A stretch of 64,000 bases of DNA, taken from the NCBI RefSeq assembly GCF_026340305.1, contig NZ_JAPEPI010000001.1, positions 1,426,001-1,490,000 of the forward strand, given 5' to 3'. The DNA is from Streptomyces sp. NBC_01381. GTDB lineage: Bacteria > Actinomycetota > Actinomycetes > Streptomycetales > Streptomycetaceae. Position 1 is the first letter of the stretch. Every line of letters begins with the position of its first letter. Shown one piece after another: positions 33,107 to 41,448 of this stretch. A program made the translations under genes and the position numbers. A model generated the notes under the pieces. That model did no database searches. It was not told where the DNA came from and worked only from the letters and a program-made list of their open reading frames with translations.

Positions 33107-33946
33107 GTGATCCGTCCCTACCGCCCCACCGATGCCCACGCTCTTAGAGCTCGCATCAACGCCGATCGCCCCCCGGGTCAGCCAGCCTGCACAGCGCAGA
33201 CCCTCGACGAGGCACTGCGCGGCAACTCCACCCGTGACACGGCGTGCTGGCAGGAACTCGACGCGCCCCGCACCGACGTACTGGTAGACCACCGGGACTC
33301 CGTGACCGGAGCCGTCTCGTATGCGATCCGGCGCCGCGATGACGCTGTGGTCGTGCTGTGGATGCACTGCCGCGAAGAGGCCACGGCAAGCGGCCTGCTC
33401 ATTGACCATGTTCTCGAGCAGGCCCGGCTCCGCACGGTCCACGCCTTCGAGTTCGCCTCCGCCTTCTCCAGCCTGGAAGGGCTCCCCGCGCAGCATCGAG
33501 CCACCACACGACGTGTCCTCACAGCCGCGGGATTCACGCAGCGTGACCTGTGGCGCTACCTGCGAGCAGAACTCCCCATCACCGGACTCAAGCGCCTGGC
33601 CAACTACTCGACGAGCCCCACAAAAGACCAGGCAGGCAGACACCTAATGGTCCAGGATGCCGGCACCTTGATCGCGGAGGCCACCATCAGCAATCCCGTC
33701 GACGGCATAGGTGTTCTCCGCTGGCTGCACGTCGAACCAGAAGCGCGACGACAAGGCCTCGGCACGGCGGTCCTCGCCTCCGCCCTGGACCTGCTGGCTG
33801 GCCTCGGAGCCCGAGAAGTAGTCGCCTTCGTCGACGACGATGCCCCTGGAGACCCTGAACGTGACCGCAGCGCGGCCAACGCCCTCTACGACGCCGTGGG
33901 CTTCACAGAGGTAGACCGCCTGCTCTCGTTCACACGAAGGCCCTGA
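33107..33946 (+). CDS. GNAT-family N-acetyltransferase (tandem domains)
   Basis: 279 residues. Residues 1-125 look like a first GNAT-type half (IRPYRPTDAHALRARI). The second half carries the acetyl-CoA loop, LRWLHVEPEARRQGLGTAVL (Q/R-x-x-G-x-G/A), and a typical FTEVDRLLSFTRR end. The substrate is unknown. The GTG at 33107 starts directly at the domain. No nearby gene indicates its role; it is the first of the accessory genes. Confidence 0.75.
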   Translation: MIRPYRPTDAHALRARINADRPPGQPACTAQTLDEALRGNSTRDTACWQELDAPRTDVLVDHRDSVTGAVSYAIRRRDDAVVVLWMHCREEATASGLLIDHVLEQARLRTVHAFEFASAFSSLEGLPAQHRATTRRVLTAAGFTQRDLWRYLRAELPITGLKRLANYSTSPTKDQAGRHLMVQDAGTLIAEATISNPVDGIGVLRWLHVEPEARRQGLGTAVLASALDLLAGLGAREVVAFVDDDAPGDPERDRSAANALYDAVGFTEVDRLLSFTRRP

Positions 33947-34057
33947 CAAGGAGTGCCTCGCCGCCGGAGGGAGCGGTACAGCGGCGAGACACCCTCAGCC
34001 TGGGGTCACGCCCGGCTGGACTGCGAACTCTCAGCAGTCCTGGCCAGGCCGCGACCA

Positions 34058-34606
34058 TCAGGCCGCGTGATGGCCTGTACTGCCGTCGAGGGTGGCCAGA
34101 CCCGCTCCTGGCGCATCCGGGGGAGAGCAAGGGGGCCCATCCTGGGCCGGGCTACCAGCCTGCGGACATGAGCCCCGAGGAGAGGCCACAGAGTCCGAGG
34201 AGGCGGAAGCCACGGCGACCTCGAACCAGACGGTCTTTCCTGCCGAGTCAGGACGTCTCCCCCAAGCTGCGGAGAGTGCCTGCACCAGGAGGAGCCCGCG
34301 GCCGCCCTCATCATCCGGCGTCGCACGCACCGGGGTCGGGAACTCGGCGTCGACGTCAGTGACCTCCACGCGAACCCGTCGATCCGTGCGAAGCACGAAG
34401 ACGGCGCACGGCGCCTCCGTGTGAGTGACGGCGTTGGCGATCACCTCGCCAGCCAGCAACTCCAGATTGCACTGGGCCTCATCATCGAGTGGCGCGCCCA
34501 GTTCCTGAGCGACCGCGACAACCCGTCGCCGCGCGGGTGGCACTGCCTCCACGCACCCTGCGACCGTGAATCCGTGCGGCAGATACTGGAGCTTGCGGCG
34601 CACCAT
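34058..34606 (-). CDS. RsbW-like anti-sigma-type ATPase
   Basis: 182 residues. N-box ELLAGEVIANAVTHTEAP and G-box DDEGGRGLLLVQAL are those of HATPase_c_2 serine kinases. Streptomyces has many such proteins that bind sigma factors or anti-anti-sigma factors. A Ser/Pro-rich tail of about 50 residues follows the domain. No partner gene is adjacent. The stretch 34607-34860 is a divergent upstream region. Confidence 0.78.
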   Translation of the reverse strand: MVRRKLQYLPHGFTVAGCVEAVPPARRRVVAVAQELGAPLDDEAQCNLELLAGEVIANAVTHTEAPCAVFVLRTDRRVRVEVTDVDAEFPTPVRATPDDEGGRGLLLVQALSAAWGRRPDSAGKTVWFEVAVASASSDSVASPRGSCPQAGSPAQDGPPCSPPDAPGAGLATLDGSTGHHAA

Positions 34607-34860
34607 GACGGCAACCTCACTTAATAGCGGCGCTCACTGGATGTGAATGAACCATTCCAGGCGTGCAGCCGCGCACGCAGACAAACTGTCCACAGGCGCT
34701 CTATGCGTACGCCCTTGACGCTACAAGTGGGTGTGGTATCGGCATCCAAGTCGGCGAATGTGCCCCAGAGTTGGAGTCCACCACTACTGCACCAAACAGC
34801 GTATGGGGGTCGGCGCCGTAGCATCATCGCAACCCGAAGAACCGACCGCATAGGACCGCC

Positions 34861-35331
34861 GTGCCGCGCACAGAATTCTGGAACGCTCCCAACGCCCCGA
34901 CAGCCAACACCCTTATCCCAGCATCCAACATGCTGGTCGTCCGCGACGAAGACGGCGCTATCCTCCTCCAACGACGCCGTGACACCGGCCAGTGGGCCCT
35001 CCCCGGAGGGGCACAGGACATCGGAGAATCCCCAGCCGCGTGCGCCGTTCGGGAATGCTTCGAGGAAACGGGAATCAGAGCCGAAGCAACCGGGCTGCTG
35101 GGCGTCTACTCGCCACCCCAGCACATCGTCGCCTACGACGACGGAGAGATCCGACAGGCCTACGAAGTCACCGTTATCGGAAAGCCCATCGGCGGTGAGC
35201 CAACCATCAACGACGAAGCGGACTGCGTCGAATGGGTCCTCCCCGATGAACTCGACACGTTCGACATTCACCCCTCCATGCGCCGGCAGATCGACCACTA
35301 CCTGCGCGGGAACTACCCCCACGTGGACTGA
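34861..35331 (+). CDS. Nudix hydrolase
   Basis: 156 residues from a GTG. The Nudix box is complete: GGAQDIGESPAACAVRECFE followed by ETGI (G-x5-E-x7-R-E-x2-E-E-x-G). NTLIPASNMLVVRDEDGAILLQRRRDTGQWALPGG is the standard N-terminal strand set. It hydrolyses a nucleoside diphosphate linked to an unknown group. Confidence 0.88.
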   Translation: MPRTEFWNAPNAPTANTLIPASNMLVVRDEDGAILLQRRRDTGQWALPGGAQDIGESPAACAVRECFEETGIRAEATGLLGVYSPPQHIVAYDDGEIRQAYEVTVIGKPIGGEPTINDEADCVEWVLPDELDTFDIHPSMRRQIDHYLRGNYPHVD

Positions 35332-35482
35332 GACACGAACCGGCTCCGGGAGGGCTTAGCCTCCGAGACTCCGCCAACCGGAGCGTGAGCCTAGACATCA
35401 GAGGGTCGAGGGTTGCCTGAGCGGGAGCGAAATGCACGGTGGCCCCGGAACTGCTCGCGGGGTCACCGTGCATGCGATGAGA

Positions 35483-35824
35483 TCAGCGAGCGTTCTCGAA
35501 CGCCTCACGGACGTTGCTGGGCACACGGCCGCGATCGCTGACTTCGAAGCCGTTCGCCTTAGCCCAAGCGCGGATTGCCGACGAGTCGTCCTTGCCGCCA
35601 GAGGCCGCCTTGGACTTCCCCTTCGCTTTCGAGCCCCCACGGATCCTGCGAGCGCCGTCAGCCTGCAGGTACGGGTTCAGGAGCTCAAGGAGCTTCTCGT
35701 AGTTCTCATCCGTGAGGTCGATCTCGACCCCCGCTCCGTCAATGAGGATGCTGTGCGTGGCGATTTCCGACGATTCCTCGCCGGTCAAGTCGTCCACATA
35801 TGTTGTGACTACCTTCTGGGCCAT
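35483..35824 (-). CDS. lsr2: Lsr2-family nucleoid protein
   Basis: 113 residues. The dimerisation half (VVTTYVDDLTGEESSEIATHSILIDG, EIDLTDENYEKL) and the DNA-binding half (IRAWAKANGFEVSDRGRVPSNVREAFENA) with the RGR minor-groove hook are both present. Lsr2 silences AT-rich, horizontally acquired DNA. A copy inside an integrated element, rather than the core chromosomal copy, may help silence or protect it; that is inference. Confidence 0.9.
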   Translation of the reverse strand: MAQKVVTTYVDDLTGEESSEIATHSILIDGAGVEIDLTDENYEKLLELLNPYLQADGARRIRGGSKAKGKSKAASGGKDDSSAIRAWAKANGFEVSDRGRVPSNVREAFENAR

Positions 35825-35957
35825 GCGGGGGATCGTAGGCCACGTTCCGCCAGATCCGACAATCGCCTGCGCAGGGGCTGGGCTACGCCAGATCTCCCGG
35901 CTGCCACGTGCATGCGCGACGAGCTCAAATGCCGTTGCTCGATGTCAGCCAGAAACG

Positions 35958-36551
35958 TCACTGCCCGTGCGTAAGCCACGCACCCAGCGCCGCGACGACT
36001 GAGGCCTTCCGCCATTCAGCGAAGCACCGGTCCTGCTCGGTGGAGGGGAGCGCAGACAGAGTCGTTGCAGCACCCTGGGGTACAAAGATCGACCACAGGT
36101 CAGACCACGCCCGCTCTCCCTCCCCACGCGCAGGCTCCAGGGCGATGGTTCCCGGCTGCCTCGTGTCATCGGCGAAGACGTGGAAGTCTCCTGACGCATC
36201 CACGTAGACAGCGGCGCTCACGAACCGGCACACCCGTTCCTTCGTACGGTCTGCCAGATGAGTCAGCCCGCCAGGCCCCAATGCCTCCAGAGCATGTTTG
36301 ACCATGGGCCCGGGCCACCCACCGAACTCGTCGATGTAGAAACCGGAATCTTCTACGAACAGAGGCCGGCCCAGGCGAGCGAAAGCCTGCTGAGCCTTGT
36401 GCCGAGCGATCTCCTCAACCGACACCGTTTGGATCTCATCCAGTTCCATGGGCACCTGCTCGATCTCGATGCCCCATGGAGCCAGATGCTCCTGCGCGGT
36501 ACGAAACTTGCCTGGGTTTCCCGTGCACATCGCCAAGACATGACCGGACAC
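35958..36551 (-). CDS. RdgB/HAM1 non-canonical purine NTP pyrophosphatase
   Basis: 197 residues. CTGNPGKFRTAQ near the start, the DELDEIQ-like region, VEDSGFYIDEFGGWPGP and a FAEWRKAS C-terminal segment give the HAM1 pattern (S/T-x-N-x-x-K and E-D-S). The family removes ITP/XTP/dITP. The GTG at 36551 has GAGAGG upstream; the frame is open to 36617. It is divergent in sequence from a housekeeping RdgB and could be a second, element-borne copy. Confidence 0.75.
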   Translation of the reverse strand: MSGHVLAMCTGNPGKFRTAQEHLAPWGIEIEQVPMELDEIQTVSVEEIARHKAQQAFARLGRPLFVEDSGFYIDEFGGWPGPMVKHALEALGPGGLTHLADRTKERVCRFVSAAVYVDASGDFHVFADDTRQPGTIALEPARGEGERAWSDLWSIFVPQGAATTLSALPSTEQDRCFAEWRKASVVAALGAWLTHGQ

Positions 36552-36635
36552 GGACGAAGCCACCCTCTCTAACGCGCTGCACCGATAACTCGTTGAAGCC
36601 GATCGGTAGTTCACCACCGAACTTGGGACACAGGA

Positions 36636-37148
36636 CTAGCTGGTGGTCATTGGCCGCCGGGCAGCCTTCGCGAACATCCATACGGCCAGCGCCTGGACCG
36701 CGAGCAACGCCACAGTCCCTGCAGCGACGGCCGTGGACACGGAGGCACGGTGAGCGGAGGGCGCCGACGCCACCACCGACGCGCCGACCAGCAGGAAGGC
36801 GATGCCAGCGAGTAGCACCCCTACCAACGCGGCCGCGCGCCACACCAGCGCATGCCGCCATCGGACGAAGCCACCCCGCCAGGCGGCTTCGGCGGGCTTG
36901 GACTCGCACTCCGGGGTGAGCGCCTGTTGCACACAGCCGTGCGCATCTTGGGCCCGCATGTACATAACCCAGCCGCGCAGCAGCCACTCGTCGTGCTCCT
37001 CACGGGAGAGTGTCCCGTCCGCGGGCAGCACCTGCAGTGCGTCGTGCGCAGCGTCGAAGGCGGCCTTCGGACTGCCGCCGTGCAGCAGCGCGCCGGCGCG
37101 ATCGAGCAGCTCCTCAAACCGCATGAGCCGGGGGTCGTCGATCACCAT
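36636..37148 (-). CDS. Two-helix membrane protein
   Basis: 170 residues. A helical cytosolic part (residues 1-95, LLDRAGALLHGGSPKAAFDAAHDALQ) is followed by two transmembrane segments (about 105-128 and 136-160). No recognised domain. The ATG at 37148 is chosen. Confidence 0.6.
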   Translation of the reverse strand: MVIDDPRLMRFEELLDRAGALLHGGSPKAAFDAAHDALQVLPADGTLSREEHDEWLLRGWVMYMRAQDAHGCVQQALTPECESKPAEAAWRGGFVRWRHALVWRAAALVGVLLAGIAFLLVGASVVASAPSAHRASVSTAVAAGTVALLAVQALAVWMFAKAARRPMTTS

Positions 37149-37209
37149 GGCGGGGAGTCTGCCAGGCGGCACGGTGTTGCGGCAGGGGCTAGCGGTGGAG
37201 TCGTTAGGT

Positions 37210-37731
37210 TCAGGCACCGTCGAATTCGGCGACGAGTCCGGTCCGGATGCGGGCGAGATGCTCGCGAAGCGGCGTCCACGGGAACGGCTGGGTTTGATCA
37301 CCGGGCAGCACGATCACTCCCCACTCCTGGAGTGCGCGCAGCGATCTCGCGTACACGGGGTGGCTGCTCAGGCTGGCGTTGGCCCACGGCGCCACCACGA
37401 CGGGGCGTCGCGCGCCGATCGCCTCAGCGGCCACGGCCAGAGCGAGGGTATCGGCGGCCCCGACGGCGAGCTTCGTGATCGTATTGAACGTCGCAGGTGC
37501 CACGACCACGGCCTGAGCCTGCGGCAACTCCTCGGGCGCATCGGGGACGAAGTCCCAGTGCACTGCGTGCTGCGACTCGCCCTCAGCGGCCGCGACATCG
37601 AGGAAGCGCAGCCCTACGGGGCTGGGCACGATGTACGGGTCCCAGCCATCGCCCCGAAGCGCAGCCGCGAAGCCGGGAAGATCCCCGGTTGGACGTGTGC
37701 CGCAACCGACGAGATGAACCACAGGGCGCAC
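37210..37731 (-). CDS. Flavoprotein (phosphopantothenoylcysteine decarboxylase-like)
   Basis: 173 residues from a GTG with GGAGGAGGC 7 bp upstream. HLVGCGTRPTGDL at the start and QAVVVAPATFNTITKLAVGAADTLAL match the DFP/HFCD flavoprotein family (the N-T-x-x-K-x-A FMN pocket). Single-domain members in Streptomyces are often linked to decarboxylation of peptide or nucleotide substrates. The upstream mRNA can fold so that the ribosome site is paired. Confidence 0.8.
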   Translation of the reverse strand: MRPVVHLVGCGTRPTGDLPGFAAALRGDGWDPYIVPSPVGLRFLDVAAAEGESQHAVHWDFVPDAPEELPQAQAVVVAPATFNTITKLAVGAADTLALAVAAEAIGARRPVVVAPWANASLSSHPVYARSLRALQEWGVIVLPGDQTQPFPWTPLREHLARIRTGLVAEFDGA

Positions 37732-37737
37732 AGCAAA

Positions 37738-37782
37738 GCCTCCTCCCACCAGGTGCCGATCATGGCACCGTCAGGAGGAGGC
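37738..37782 (-). promoter_or_regulatory. Ribosome-site-sequestering hairpin
   Basis: GCCTCCTCC/GGAGGAGGC arms (9 bp) with an inner GGTGCC/GGCACC pair. In the minus-strand mRNA the 3' arm is the ribosome binding site of the flavoprotein gene, so the hairpin should limit its translation. Confidence 0.55.
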
Positions 37783-37837
37783 CGCAGGCCGCTTGGGACG
37801 AACCGCGTGGCCGCGACAGTCCGCGGCCGGCTCGGGT

Positions 37838-38053
37838 CTAGAGCCGTGTCGGGATCGGCGGCTCCTGATGGAGTGCCTTGGAGGTCTTACGGTCCTCAGC
37901 CCGCTGCACGGCCTCGCCGGTACCGAGGACCGCAGCGACCAGAGCAAGGATCAGTCCGGTTGGTAGCCCGTCCACGTAGTAGGCGACCAAAGAGAGCGCC
38001 GCGGCGGCGATGGCGTAGAGACGGGTGCTGTGGGCGTGAATGAAGTCGGTCAA
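37838..38053 (-). CDS. Holin-like membrane protein
   Basis: 71 residues from a TTG. Two transmembrane segments (ARLYAIAAAALSLVAYYV-like, then LILALVAAVLGTG) and a charged tail. It follows the amidase by 4 bp, matching the order of the first cassette at 6840. Probable holin. Confidence 0.6.
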   Translation of the reverse strand: MTDFIHAHSTRLYAIAAAALSLVAYYVDGLPTGLILALVAAVLGTGEAVQRAEDRKTSKALHQEPPIPTRL

Positions 38054-38057
38054 GGTG

Positions 38058-39113
38058 TCAGTTCCCGTAGGCGAGTTGGTGCAGGAGGTCCCAGCCGCGG
38101 CGGCCGATCGCCGGATCGTTGGGGCGGCCGGTGGTGAACAGGTTGTGCTTGCGGTTGAAGCCGGTCACGGCCTTCTGTGTCTGGGGGCCGTAGTTGTCGG
38201 CGAGCGGCACCGACCGGTCGAGCCAGCCGGTGTCCTTCAGTGCCATTTGCAGGCTCTTCGCAGACGGTGACGAGCGGCCCGGAGCAAGACCGTTCGGAAA
38301 CGGAGGCGGCGTGTACGTGCCCCCCGCTGCCTTCCCGGGGACGGTGAGCTTCTGGCCAGGCGTGATGACGTACGGGGCTGTGATCTTGTTGACCTGAGCA
38401 AGGCGCTCCCAGCTGACACCGAGCTTCTTGCCGATGCCGGAGAGCGTCTCCCCGCCCTTGACGACATACGTCGAACCGCTGGCACCCTGCGAGCCACCGC
38501 CTGAACTACCACCGCTCGGCTTGGACTTCAGACGTCCAGCAACCCGTTCACGCAGCCAGGCCATGGTGAAGCCCTTAGGGTCAACCTTTCCGGGCTGCCA
38601 CTCCTTGTGCCCGATCACGCTCGCCGCGCTCCAGCCGTGCGCCCGGCACAGTGCGGTAGCAGCCCGCTCGATAGCGTCCAACTGTGTGGGCGGCCAAGGA
38701 TCGTGGCCGTCGCCGAGGTTCTCGCACTCGAAGCCGTAGAAGTGCGTATTGCCGTCCGTATCAGCCTCGTTCGCTGCAGGCAGCGCACGCTCCGCGATCA
38801 CGGCCCGCAGAACATCACCGTCGCCCCGGCCGGCATGGTTGGTGCGCCCCTGTCCGATCAGGTGCACCGTGCCGTCCTTGGCGATCATGCCGTGGCACAG
38901 CGGACCCGGGAGACCCTCATATCCGCGCTCGACAATGCCGACGGTATTGCTGGTGCCGGAGGTCACGGTGTGGTGGATCATCACCCCGTTCACCGGACCC
39001 CACGGACCCTTGTGATTCCTGTTGTGGGTCTTCCAACCTGACCGTTCCACCACTCGCACGCCTTCGGCGCGCAGTGCGGCAGCGAGACGGTTGGCAGTGA
39101 TAGGTGTCGCCAC
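38058..39113 (-). CDS. Phage endolysin: amidase, LysM and peptidoglycan-binding domain
   Basis: 351 residues. Residues 25-185 form the PGRP/amidase_2 domain (VMIHHTVTSG, CHGMIAKDG, HFYGFECENLGDG, VIGHKEWQPGKVDP) with the zinc-ligand His residues present. Residues 212-258 are LysM (TYVVKGGETLSGIGKKL, ITPGQKLTVPG). Residues 275-350 are a peptidoglycan-binding domain (SLQMALKDTGWLD, TQKAVTGFNRKHNL). It cleaves the amide bond between muramic acid and L-Ala. It is related by eye to the truncated amidase at 6268. Confidence 0.88.
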   Translation of the reverse strand: MATPITANRLAAALRAEGVRVVERSGWKTHNRNHKGPWGPVNGVMIHHTVTSGTSNTVGIVERGYEGLPGPLCHGMIAKDGTVHLIGQGRTNHAGRGDGDVLRAVIAERALPAANEADTDGNTHFYGFECENLGDGHDPWPPTQLDAIERAATALCRAHGWSAASVIGHKEWQPGKVDPKGFTMAWLRERVAGRLKSKPSGGSSGGGSQGASGSTYVVKGGETLSGIGKKLGVSWERLAQVNKITAPYVITPGQKLTVPGKAAGGTYTPPPFPNGLAPGRSSPSAKSLQMALKDTGWLDRSVPLADNYGPQTQKAVTGFNRKHNLFTTGRPNDPAIGRRGWDLLHQLAYGN

Positions 39114-39172
39114 GTTCGGCGCTCACTGTTCTCCCCGCGCCCGAACTTCTCTGAGACAGCCCTCCACCAGGA

Positions 39173-39532
39173 CTACGGTGCGGCCCCGCGCGAGGCGAGC
39201 CACAACTGCAGCGCCATCAGCAACAGCGGCGACAGGAACGAACTGATCACCAGCCGCCGCGTCGCCGCAGCCTGCACCTGGTCCTCGCGACGCTGCTGCT
39301 CGGCACGCTCCGTCGCCTGGTCATGCTCACCACGCAGGCCCGCCAGCCCCGCTTCGATCTGGCTGATGCGCTGATCAACCGCACGCTGATCCGCCCGATA
39401 CACGTCCTGCGTGACCACCTGATCCAGGCGGGCGGCGAGCTGGGCGAGGTCGCCTCGCAGGTCCTCACGCAGCTGCGACACAGCACGGTGCAGCTCCCAC
39501 AGCGTGGGCTCCGCACTCGGCGGCACCGACAT
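39173..39532 (-). CDS. Coiled-coil protein with C-terminal membrane anchor
   Basis: 119 residues: charged heptad helix (residues 8-90) then one transmembrane segment (RLVISSFLSPLLLMALQLWLA). It is the first gene of the lysis cassette and a structural counterpart of 7085-7393. Confidence 0.6.
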   Translation of the reverse strand: MSVPPSAEPTLWELHRAVSQLREDLRGDLAQLAARLDQVVTQDVYRADQRAVDQRISQIEAGLAGLRGEHDQATERAEQQRREDQVQAAATRRLVISSFLSPLLLMALQLWLASRGAAP

Positions 39533-39687
39533 CAACGATCACTCCAGGCGGCCCCGCACCACTGTTGATCGTACGGCGCCCAAGAACACCATCGACCGGG
39601 TGAGGACACTGCGCCATCTCACCGACAACGAGATCACCCGACCTCAAGAAGCCTGGTCAGCGGCCGCACGGCTGCCAGCCTGACCAG

Positions 39688-40323
39688 ATGCTGCTGATGC
39701 TCACCGGATCGAGCTGCTCGGGGAAGTCGACCCTCGCGTTCGCCGCCGCCAAACACCTTCAATACCTCGCGGTCCACGACACCGACGAGAGCGGTGTTCC
39801 CGACAACCCGCCCCCACACTGGCGGAACCTCAATACCGAAGAGTGGATCAGGCGTGCGCTGGACTATCAGCAGCAAGGTATCGACCTGCTCCTCACCGGC
39901 CAGGCACCTCTCGGCGAGATCCTCGCAGCACCATCCGCCCCCTCGCTCAACGGCATCGCCGTGTGCCTGGTGGAAGTAGCCGAAGCCGAACGGCGCAAGC
40001 GCCTCGCTACTCGTGACCAGGGCCGCTGGTCCGAAGCCCAGACTGAGGCATTCATCAACTGGGCCGCCTGGCACCGAGCCCACGCGCTGGACCCCCATCA
40101 CCGCCCGGACGTCATTACCTCCAAAGGCGCACCCGAGACGGCCTGGCAGCGGTGGACATCGTGGGCGGCGGACGACCCCCGGTGGGACACGTACGTCCTG
40201 GACACCACCGAGCGGACCGAGGAGGAGTGCGTCGAGGAACTCGCACAGTGGATCACACGGCAGCGGGAGTTGGACTTGGCCGGACAGCTTCCCCTGAGCG
40301 GTGACTGGGCGACGCGCCTCTGA
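39688..40323 (+). CDS. P-loop kinase-like protein
   Basis: 211 residues. Walker A GSSCSGKST at residues 7-15 and a D-x-D at HDTDESGV; CLVEVAEAERRKRLATRD fits the LID segment of nucleotide or small-molecule kinases. Substrate unknown. It is on the plus strand between two minus-strand phage units. Confidence 0.72.
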   Translation: MLLMLTGSSCSGKSTLAFAAAKHLQYLAVHDTDESGVPDNPPPHWRNLNTEEWIRRALDYQQQGIDLLLTGQAPLGEILAAPSAPSLNGIAVCLVEVAEAERRKRLATRDQGRWSEAQTEAFINWAAWHRAHALDPHHRPDVITSKGAPETAWQRWTSWAADDPRWDTYVLDTTERTEEECVEELAQWITRQRELDLAGQLPLSGDWATRL

Positions 40324-40369
40324 CTTCCGCGGACGCCGAGGCCGTACTCGGGCCGCGCTGCACATGGTC

Positions 40370-40405
40370 GTGGGGCCGATCCCGCTTCGTCGAGATCGGC
40401 CCCAC
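40370..40405. terminator. Bidirectional terminator between convergent genes
   Basis: Twelve perfectly paired bases (GTGGGGCCGATC/GATCGGCCCCAC) with a 12-base loop, between the 40323 and 40446 gene ends. Confidence 0.8.
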
Positions 40406-40445
40406 CCTGAGCAGCTAGCACCGTGAGGCGGCCAGCTTCACAGCA

Positions 40446-40646
40446 TCATCGCGGTGCCTGCTCACGGATGGCTATGACAGCGATAGCCACATCCCGCAGC
40501 AGCCCCACAACCCCCAGGGCGACGAGAGCCCAGATCTGGGTCGGCGTGGTCACGTACCCGGTGGCGATGGCGACCGCACTGCCGCTGCTGCTCACTGCCG
40601 TCCAGCTCAGTCCGAAACGTGGGACTCTCAGCACGAAGAAGTCCAT
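40446..40646 (-). CDS. Small membrane protein
   Basis: 66 residues: MDFFVLRVPRFGLSWTAVSSSGSAVAI, then a strong transmembrane helix (IWALVALGVVGLLRDVAIAVIAI). Function unknown. Its start lies 3 bp from the start of the plus-strand gene at 40650, so the two cannot have separate promoters in between. Confidence 0.5.
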   Translation of the reverse strand: MDFFVLRVPRFGLSWTAVSSSGSAVAIATGYVTTPTQIWALVALGVVGLLRDVAIAVIAIREQAPR

Positions 40647-40649
40647 CGG

Positions 40650-40949
40650 ATGACCGCGCTCGACCGTCTGTCGATCGTTCTTCACCAAGGCCCCCAGGCG
40701 TCGTTGGTGCTCTCTTCTGGCTCGACAACGCGTTCGACGCTACTCGCCAACATCGGTGCGCGAAGGGGCTGTTCACTCGACCGGATGGCATATAGCGGAC
40801 GGGTCTTCCGCCTCGACGCGGCGGAGGTGTACCGTGCGGCGCCGCAACCCCTTGTAGTCCCTTCGGGTGATGAATCGCCCGATCTGCTTGACGCGGTGGC
40901 GCTACACCTCTTCGACTCCACGCTCGTATCTGCTGTATGTGGCTTTTGA
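40650..40949 (+). CDS. Hypothetical protein
   Basis: 99 residues (MTALDRLSIVLHQGPQASLVLSSG, GARRGCSLDRMAYSGRVFRLDAAEVYRAAPQPLVVPSGD). It reads as a normal soluble protein, with third-position GC somewhat lower than its neighbours. It is antisense to the decayed C-terminus of the XRE pseudogene, which supports it. Not recognised. Confidence 0.45.
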   Translation: MTALDRLSIVLHQGPQASLVLSSGSTTRSTLLANIGARRGCSLDRMAYSGRVFRLDAAEVYRAAPQPLVVPSGDESPDLLDAVALHLFDSTLVSAVCGF

Positions 40950-40974
40950 TCCTTGGTGGTGACCGGAGCCGGCA

Positions 40975-41222
40975 ACCGGGAGATCCCTCTTGTCAGCGAA
41001 GCGACGACGCGGCGGCCCTCGACCTCATAGACGCCGCCCAGGTCGTAGGCATTGCACTGGCCGATGGAACGACGGCCGTTCTCGAGGCGGCTGATCTTCG
41101 ACTGCGAGATGGGCATGTGCTCCGCCATCTCCGCGGCCGTCATGCCCTTGAGCCTCTGGGAGCCTACGCAGTTCCTAGCCCGATTGGCGTCGCCTGAGAG
41201 TGGGATTGACGCTGGACATCAT
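40975..41222 (-). pseudogene. Decayed XRE-family regulator
   Basis: The frame opens MMSSVNPTLRRRQSG and hits TAG where homologues continue; the same frame then reads ELRRLPEAQG. After a one-base shift it continues GMTAAEMAEHM, SQSKISRLENGRRSIGQ, DLGGVYEVEGRRVVASL, the standard N-terminus of Streptomyces DUF5753-type XRE proteins. The ligand domain is absent. So there is a stop, a frameshift and a truncation. Its start overlaps the stop of the zinc-ribbon gene (ATGATG). Confidence 0.65.
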
Positions 41223-41419
41223 GGGACGTCCACCTCCGGCCGCGTGATCTCCGAACTGACCGCTGCTGCCGGGTTGGGGGCGGGCACAAGGTCGGTGAGG
41301 ACCTGTCCGCATCGCATGCAGATACCCCGGTAGGTGGGCGGCTCGCTGTTCGCGTAGAAGGAGGCCGTGAAGGCCTGGCCTTCCACCGGGCACTCCGGCG
41401 TGCGGCACGTGGCGGTCAT
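41219..41419 (-). CDS. Small zinc-ribbon phage protein
   Basis: 66 residues: CRTPECPVEG and CMRCGQVLTDL give four cysteines of a zinc ribbon; YRGICMRCGQ is typical of small actinophage proteins after the fibre gene. Function unknown. Confidence 0.7.
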   Translation of the reverse strand: MTATCRTPECPVEGQAFTASFYANSEPPTYRGICMRCGQVLTDLVPAPNPAAAVSSEITRPEVDVP

Positions 41420-41448
41420 GGAGACCGGCGCTTCTTCGTCCACGGGTG

